This document shows positions 59,918-64,000 of a stretch of 64,000 bases of DNA, piece by piece. The notes beneath the pieces are model-generated. The model saw nothing but the letters and a program-made list of their open reading frames with translations. It was not told the DNA's origin and searched no databases. The stretch is from Sporosarcina sp. ACRSL. GTDB taxonomy: Bacteria > Bacillota > Bacilli > Bacillales_A > Planococcaceae. Made by a program: the position numbers and the translations under genes. The first letter of the stretch is position 1, and every line of letters begins with the position of its first letter. The DNA lies in the NCBI RefSeq assembly GCF_022346605.1, contig NZ_JAKRNT010000009.1, positions 163,453-227,452 of the forward strand, given 5' to 3'.

Positions 59918-60394
59918 TCATCTTTCCTGTGTTTTTTGTGATTCGACGTATTCCCCGATTTCATCAATACCCGTAAGCGTCTTTGAAAGAATTTCAGCAT
60001 CGACAACAGTGATCATCCGATTATCCAGATTAGCAACAGTCTTAAAATACGGAGTTCTAGAATATGCCATTAATCCGGACGAAGTCAAGTTGCTTTCAGG
60101 AATATCCAAAATTTCTTTTGCATCCAAAACAAGCAACCCAATATAAAGAGTTTCCGTTTGAACAACAACGACACGTGCATTCGGGTCATCTTTTGCCGAA
60201 TTGCCGTAGAGAATTTGCTGAAAGTCCAAAATTGGAACCAATTCCCCCCTAATCTTCATCAAACCGAGCATATACCCGGGTAGATGCGGAATAGGATTGA
60301 CATGTTCGAGTTTTTCAATCGATACTACTGTATCGACTGGCAGTGCATATTCCTCTTGTCCGCATTGAATGATTACCGCTTTTAAATCGCCCAT
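59918..60394 (-). CDS. CheW-like chemotaxis adaptor
   Basis: 158 residues: one CheW domain (YALPVDTVVSIEKLE, VNPIPHLPGYMLGLMKIRGE, PILDFQQIL). Couples receptors to CheA. It is alone here, away from other che genes, between a peptidase and dinB. Confidence 0.87.
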   Translation of the reverse strand: MGDLKAVIIQCGQEEYALPVDTVVSIEKLEHVNPIPHLPGYMLGLMKIRGELVPILDFQQILYGNSAKDDPNARVVVVQTETLYIGLLVLDAKEILDIPESNLTSSGLMAYSRTPYFKTVANLDNRMITVVDAEILSKTLTGIDEIGEYVESQKTQER

Positions 60395-60397
60395 CGA

Positions 60398-61525
60398 TTA
60401 AGCCCCCTTAGTCGCTGCAGTACGTACAATTTCAATTAATAACTCAGTGAGTTTATTTAATTCTTCTACAGGCATCCGTTCATTTTTCGTATGGATTTCC
60501 TCGTAACCTACCGACAATGTCACTGTAGGAACACCGGCACCATTGAAAACGTTGCCATCGCTTCCACCACCGCTAGTCATCAATTTAGGTTCCCTTCCAA
60601 TTGTACGAATTGCTTTCATAGCAGTTTGAACGACTTCTGTGTCTTCGCCGAAACGGAATCCCGGATACATAAGCTTTACTTCCGTTTCCGCCCTGCCTCC
60701 CATCGCCGCCGCTGTCTTTTCAAACGTCTTTACCATATGTGTCGTTTGTTTTTCAAGCTTCTCAGAATCGATGGAGCGGGCTTCCGCTACGATCTTTACT
60801 TCATCACAGACAATATTTGTAGCTTGTCCGCCTGCGAAACTTCCGATATTTGCAGTCGTCTCTGAATCGATTCGTCCGAGCGTCATAGCAGCAATCGATT
60901 TTGCCGCAATATTGATAGCCGAAACGCCTTTTTCAGGTGCAACTCCCGCATGAGCCGTCTTGCCATGTATTGTCGTCCAAAGTTTTGCTTGGTAAGGAGC
61001 TGCAGTGACAATACCGCCCACTTTCCCATCACTATCGACAGCATAGCCATATTTCGCTTTCAACAATGAAGGATCCATCGCCTTCGCCCCGACAAGACCA
61101 CTTTCCTCTCCTGCTGTTATAATGAATTGGATATCCCCATGAGGTATGCCTTCTTCTTTCAATACTCTCGCCATTTCAAACAGGGCGGCTATTCCAGCTT
61201 TATCGTCTGCACCTAAAATCGTCGTGCCATCCGAATAAATATACCCATCCTCACGCAATTCAGGCTTGATCCCTTTTCCGGGAACGACTGTATCCATATG
61301 GCATGTAAAGTAAATGGAATCCGCATCTTCAATATTGCCTTTTAAAGTTGCTATCAAGTTTCCGGCACCGTGCCCAGTCACCTTTTTGGAGTCGTCCTCA
61401 ATTACTGTGAAGCCGAAACTTTCCATCTTTTCTTTGAGCACGTTGACGATTCCCTGTTCATGTTTCGTTTCAGAATCAATTTGTACTAGCTCTAAAAATT
61501 CATCCAATAATCGTTGTGCATTCAC
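60398..61525 (-). CDS. M20 family peptidase (YqjE/PepT-like)
   Basis: 375 residues. Zinc ligands in TCHMDTVVPGKG near 77, GADDKAGIAAL near 107 and ITAGEESGLVGA near 140; lid domain in the middle. Tripeptidase or aminoacylase-like activity is expected. GTG 61525. Confidence 0.88.
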   Translation of the reverse strand: MNAQRLLDEFLELVQIDSETKHEQGIVNVLKEKMESFGFTVIEDDSKKVTGHGAGNLIATLKGNIEDADSIYFTCHMDTVVPGKGIKPELREDGYIYSDGTTILGADDKAGIAALFEMARVLKEEGIPHGDIQFIITAGEESGLVGAKAMDPSLLKAKYGYAVDSDGKVGGIVTAAPYQAKLWTTIHGKTAHAGVAPEKGVSAINIAAKSIAAMTLGRIDSETTANIGSFAGGQATNIVCDEVKIVAEARSIDSEKLEKQTTHMVKTFEKTAAAMGGRAETEVKLMYPGFRFGEDTEVVQTAMKAIRTIGREPKLMTSGGGSDGNVFNGAGVPTVTLSVGYEEIHTKNERMPVEELNKLTELLIEIVRTAATKGA

Positions 61526-61552
61526 ATTGCATCGCTCCTTCTATTCCATCCA

Positions 61553-63100
61553 TTATAATGGGATATTGCCATGTTTTTTTCTAGGTCTCGTCTCTTGCTT
61601 ATTTCTCATCATTTCTAGAGCTTGTAAAAGTTTGATGCGCGTTTCTCGAGGATCGATAACGTCATCGACCATCCCATGTGAAGCAGCGACATACGGATTT
61701 GCAAACTTTGTACGATATTCTTCGATCTTTTCATTTCTTGTTGTATCAGGATCTTCACTGTTTGCAATTTCTTTTGCAAAAATGATATTAGCTGCGCCTT
61801 CAGCACCCATGACCGCAATTTCCGCGTTTGGCCATGCGTAGACAACATCTGCGCCGATTGCTTTGGAATTCAAGGCAACATAGGCGCCTCCGAATGCTTT
61901 ACGTAAAATGACCGTAATTTTAGGTACAGTCGCTTCCGAATAGGCGTAAAGTATTTTTGCACCGTGTCGGATAATGCCTCCGTGCTCCTGCTTTACGCCA
62001 GGAAAGAATCCGGTGACGTCTTCAAACGTAATAAGCGGAATATTGAAAGAGTCACATGTACGAATAAATCGCGCAATCTTGTCCGAAGAATTGATATCCA
62101 ACGCTCCAGCCATCACTTTGGGCTGGTTGCAAATTAATCCGACCGATTCGCCATTCATCCTGGCGAAACCGACGACCGCATTCTTCGCAAATTCAGATTG
62201 CACTTCGAGGAATGAATCCTCATCGACGACTTGCTCAATTACTTTGCGTACATCATACGGACGAATCGTTTCAAACGGGACAACATCCGCCAGATCGTTC
62301 CGATAATCGTCTTGTGACTCGGCTTCCAGCATAGGAGCCTTTTCATTGTTGTTTTGTGGAAGATAGGAGAGGAGATTCCGCACCTGTTCCAATACAGCCT
62401 TCTCATCTTTTCCTCGGAAGTGAGCATTGCCACTAATTGAGTTATGTACTTTCGAACCGCCTAAGTCTTCAGAGGAGATTTTTTCACCTGTAACCGTTTC
62501 AATTACTTTCGGTCCTGTGATGAACATCTGACTCGTTTCGTCCGTCATGAATACAAAATCAGTGATGGCTGGAGAATACACAGCTCCACCGGCACATGGC
62601 CCTAAAATGACAGAGATCTGCGGGATGACCCCAGAATAAATCGCATTTCGATAGAAGATTTCTCCGTATCCGTCCAATGAAACGACGCCTTCTTGAATAC
62701 GTGCACCTCCTGAATCGTTCAAACCGATAAATGGTGCACCATTTTTCGCAGCCAAATCCATGACATTTGCAATTTTCATGGCATGCATTTCTCCAAGCGC
62801 GCCACCGAAAACGGTGAAATCTTGCGAAAAGAGATAAACAGGTCTTCCGTCAATTTTTCCATATCCGGTAACGACGCCATCGCCAGGCCCCATTTGCTTA
62901 TCCATACCGAAATCACGTGACCTATGTATAACGAATGGATTCAACTCAACAAATGTACCTTCATCAAGCAATAGATTAATCCGTTCCCGTGCTGTTAATT
63001 TCCCTTTTTCATGTTGCTTCGCAATCCGTTCGTCGCCACCGCCTAGTTCAATTTGCCGTTTGCGATCATATAATTCATTGATTTTATCATAAATGTCCAT
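61553..63100 (-). CDS. Acyl-CoA carboxylase, carboxyltransferase subunit
   Basis: 515 residues from ATG 63100; carboxyltransferase folds with QDFTVFGGALGEMHA, GAPFIGLNDSGGARIQEGV and GPCAGGAVYSPA in the N-half, and AFGGAYVALNSKAIGAD with GAEGAANIIF in the C-half. It forms propionyl- or methylmalonyl-CoA with a biotin partner not in this window. Next to methylmalonyl-CoA epimerase, so methylmalonyl-CoA metabolism fits (YqjD type). Confidence 0.92.
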   Translation of the reverse strand: MDIYDKINELYDRKRQIELGGGDERIAKQHEKGKLTARERINLLLDEGTFVELNPFVIHRSRDFGMDKQMGPGDGVVTGYGKIDGRPVYLFSQDFTVFGGALGEMHAMKIANVMDLAAKNGAPFIGLNDSGGARIQEGVVSLDGYGEIFYRNAIYSGVIPQISVILGPCAGGAVYSPAITDFVFMTDETSQMFITGPKVIETVTGEKISSEDLGGSKVHNSISGNAHFRGKDEKAVLEQVRNLLSYLPQNNNEKAPMLEAESQDDYRNDLADVVPFETIRPYDVRKVIEQVVDEDSFLEVQSEFAKNAVVGFARMNGESVGLICNQPKVMAGALDINSSDKIARFIRTCDSFNIPLITFEDVTGFFPGVKQEHGGIIRHGAKILYAYSEATVPKITVILRKAFGGAYVALNSKAIGADVVYAWPNAEIAVMGAEGAANIIFAKEIANSEDPDTTRNEKIEEYRTKFANPYVAASHGMVDDVIDPRETRIKLLQALEMMRNKQETRPRKKHGNIPL

Positions 63101-63101
63101 G

Positions 63102-63506
63102 TTAATTTCCCCCTTTGTCACATAGTTCGTATAACACTCCGAAAGAAGACTTTGGATGCAAAAAGGCTACTTCTGCGCCGCCTGCTCCGGGCCTAGGTTG
63201 ACTATCTAGCAATTGAACGCCATGTTCCTTCAATTCTTCCATCCGTGTCCGTATATCAGTGACACCGAAAGCGATATGATGGATCCCTTCCCCGCGTTTT
63301 TCAAGAAATTTTGAAATAGCCCCATCTTCTCCGATCGGCTCCAAAAGCTCAAGTTTGCAATTTCCTGCATCGATAAATGCTACTTTCACTTTTTGACTTT
63401 CAACCTCTTCCATTCCAAGCAGTTGTAATCCTAAAGTTTCTATGTAATATGGCAGCGCTTCGTATATATTTTTCACAGCAATTCCGATATGATCCACTTT
63501 TTTCAT
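63102..63506 (-). CDS. mce: Methylmalonyl-CoA epimerase
   Basis: 134 residues, two VOC half-domains: HIGIAVKNIYEALPYYIETLG and GIHHIAFGVTDI, with metal residues His 6, Gln/Glu in CKLELLEP, His in HHIAF. Interconverts (R)- and (S)-methylmalonyl-CoA. ATG 63506 after GGGGGGGAG; one base from the next gene. Confidence 0.9.
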   Translation of the reverse strand: MKKVDHIGIAVKNIYEALPYYIETLGLQLLGMEEVESQKVKVAFIDAGNCKLELLEPIGEDGAISKFLEKRGEGIHHIAFGVTDIRTRMEELKEHGVQLLDSQPRPGAGGAEVAFLHPKSSFGVLYELCDKGGN

Positions 63507-63621
63507 GTATACTCCCCCCCTTCTATCCATTGTAACGTTTTCTAATTGAAACCGCTACATCTTGAGAAATTCATAGAATCTGTTAAAATAGATGTATCTA
63601 TAACGTGAGGAGATTTGCCAA

Positions 63622-63717
63622 ATGAGCAATAAAAAAGTACAGAAATTTGTCGTCTTACTAATGGTTGCGGCTATGGTCGCTTCGAGCATTCTTTTTGGAT
63701 TAAGTATGTTTTTATAA
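63622..63717 (+). CDS. prli42: Stressosome-associated membrane miniprotein Prli42
   Basis: 31 residues: MSNKKVQKFVVLLMVAAMVA begins it, and SSILFGLSMFL closes the single membrane helix. It matches Listeria Prli42 (basic N-terminus, same length), which anchors the stressosome to the membrane for sigma-B signalling. GAGGAG upstream of ATG. Too short for routine gene calls. Confidence 0.8.
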   Translation: MSNKKVQKFVVLLMVAAMVASSILFGLSMFL

Positions 63718-63751
63718 AAAGCAAAAAAACAGTCGTGGTTGGACTGTTACG

Positions 63752-63801
63752 GACTGTAGACAAACTCCAGTAATTATGGTGTTTGCCTATAGTCTTTTTT
63801 T
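63752..63801 (+). terminator. Terminator of prli42
   Basis: Imperfect arms 63752-63768 and 63777-63794, then T7. Confidence 0.75.
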
Positions 63802-63867
63802 ATGGTTCTGAAACTAAAATGTTAGGATCAATATGCCTTCTATACTCTAAGCACTATTTTATTCAAC

Positions 63868-63898
63868 ACAAAAAACCATCCCCCCACAGGAGATGGTC
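63868..63898 (-). terminator. Terminator of the rRNA operon
   Basis: ACCATC/GATGGT (63875-63880, 63892-63897) with flanking pairs, then U-tract on the minus strand just after 5S. Confidence 0.85.
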
Positions 63899-63902
63899 TT
63901 TG

Positions 63903-64000
<98 letters not shown>

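Overview
The window joins two unlike pieces of DNA. Positions 1 to about 16,490 are the right-hand end of a prophage inserted at the 3' end of a tRNA-Arg(CCT) gene (16487-16559, minus strand). The rest is the chromosome of an endospore-forming Firmicute. An alpha/beta-type small acid-soluble spore protein (49244-49522), a probable gamma-type one (31907-32122), a proline T-box on proI, a manganese riboswitch, HprK and the mce/mmdA/peptidase/dinB/rnz/namA/proI gene order all point to Bacillales. I would guess Planococcaceae (Sporosarcina or Lysinibacillus-like), but that placement is inference. The prophage is visibly more GC-rich than the host part and uses many TTG starts.

Prophage (1-16490). 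Almost all genes lie on the minus strand, overlapped by ATGA or TAATG junctions, and together encode a nearly complete replisome: a winged-helix initiator-like protein, a DnaC-type loader, a DnaB-type helicase, a DnaG-type primase, an SSB ending in DDVLPF, and a family A DNA polymerase with proofreading domain (cut by the window edge). Mixed in are a SprT-like metalloprotein, a PD-(D/E)xK nuclease-like protein, a sigma factor and several tiny Cys-rich proteins. A 430-bp non-coding stretch beside the initiator gene (13686-14114) carries palindromes, tandem repeats and iteron-like hairpins and is the best candidate origin. Two small XRE regulators face the other way at 7019-7510. The integrase and its tRNA target close the element.

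Host, left part (16.6-31 kb). A formate locus holds DUF1641 protein, a molybdenum formate dehydrogenase with an attenuator-like leader, a DUF2294 protein, the FdhD sulfurtransferase and an OFA-family transporter. It is followed by a complete oligopeptide ABC transporter operon (oppABCDF).

Host, middle (31-49 kb). This stretch is a string of mostly single genes separated by strong terminators: DUF3899, a probable structured RNA, the gamma-SASP-like protein, YunC, a membrane-anchored trypsin-like protease, DUF1540, YxcD, VanW, EcsC, a kinase-like protein behind a manganese riboswitch, an LCP cell-wall ligase, YitT, a decayed IS200/IS605-type element whose TnpB has an internal deletion, an MFS transporter, a GNAT protein, a dicarboxylate symporter, DapF, OsmC and HprK.

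Host, right part (49-64 kb). It holds an alpha/beta SASP, a long unexplained structured region (49540-49940), a MaoC/MBL/SDR/MBL cluster, an SPFH and zinc-ribbon pair, T-box-proI-namA, then rnz, dinB, cheW, a M20 peptidase, a biotin-dependent carboxyltransferase and methylmalonyl-CoA epimerase. The 31-residue Prli42 and the 3' part of a 5S rRNA gene end the window. The main candidates for undescribed biology are RNA elements: the three-way-junction structure before the phage SSB gene, the formate dehydrogenase leader, the Mn riboswitch before a kinase gene, and the RNAs at 31.6 and 49.6 kb.
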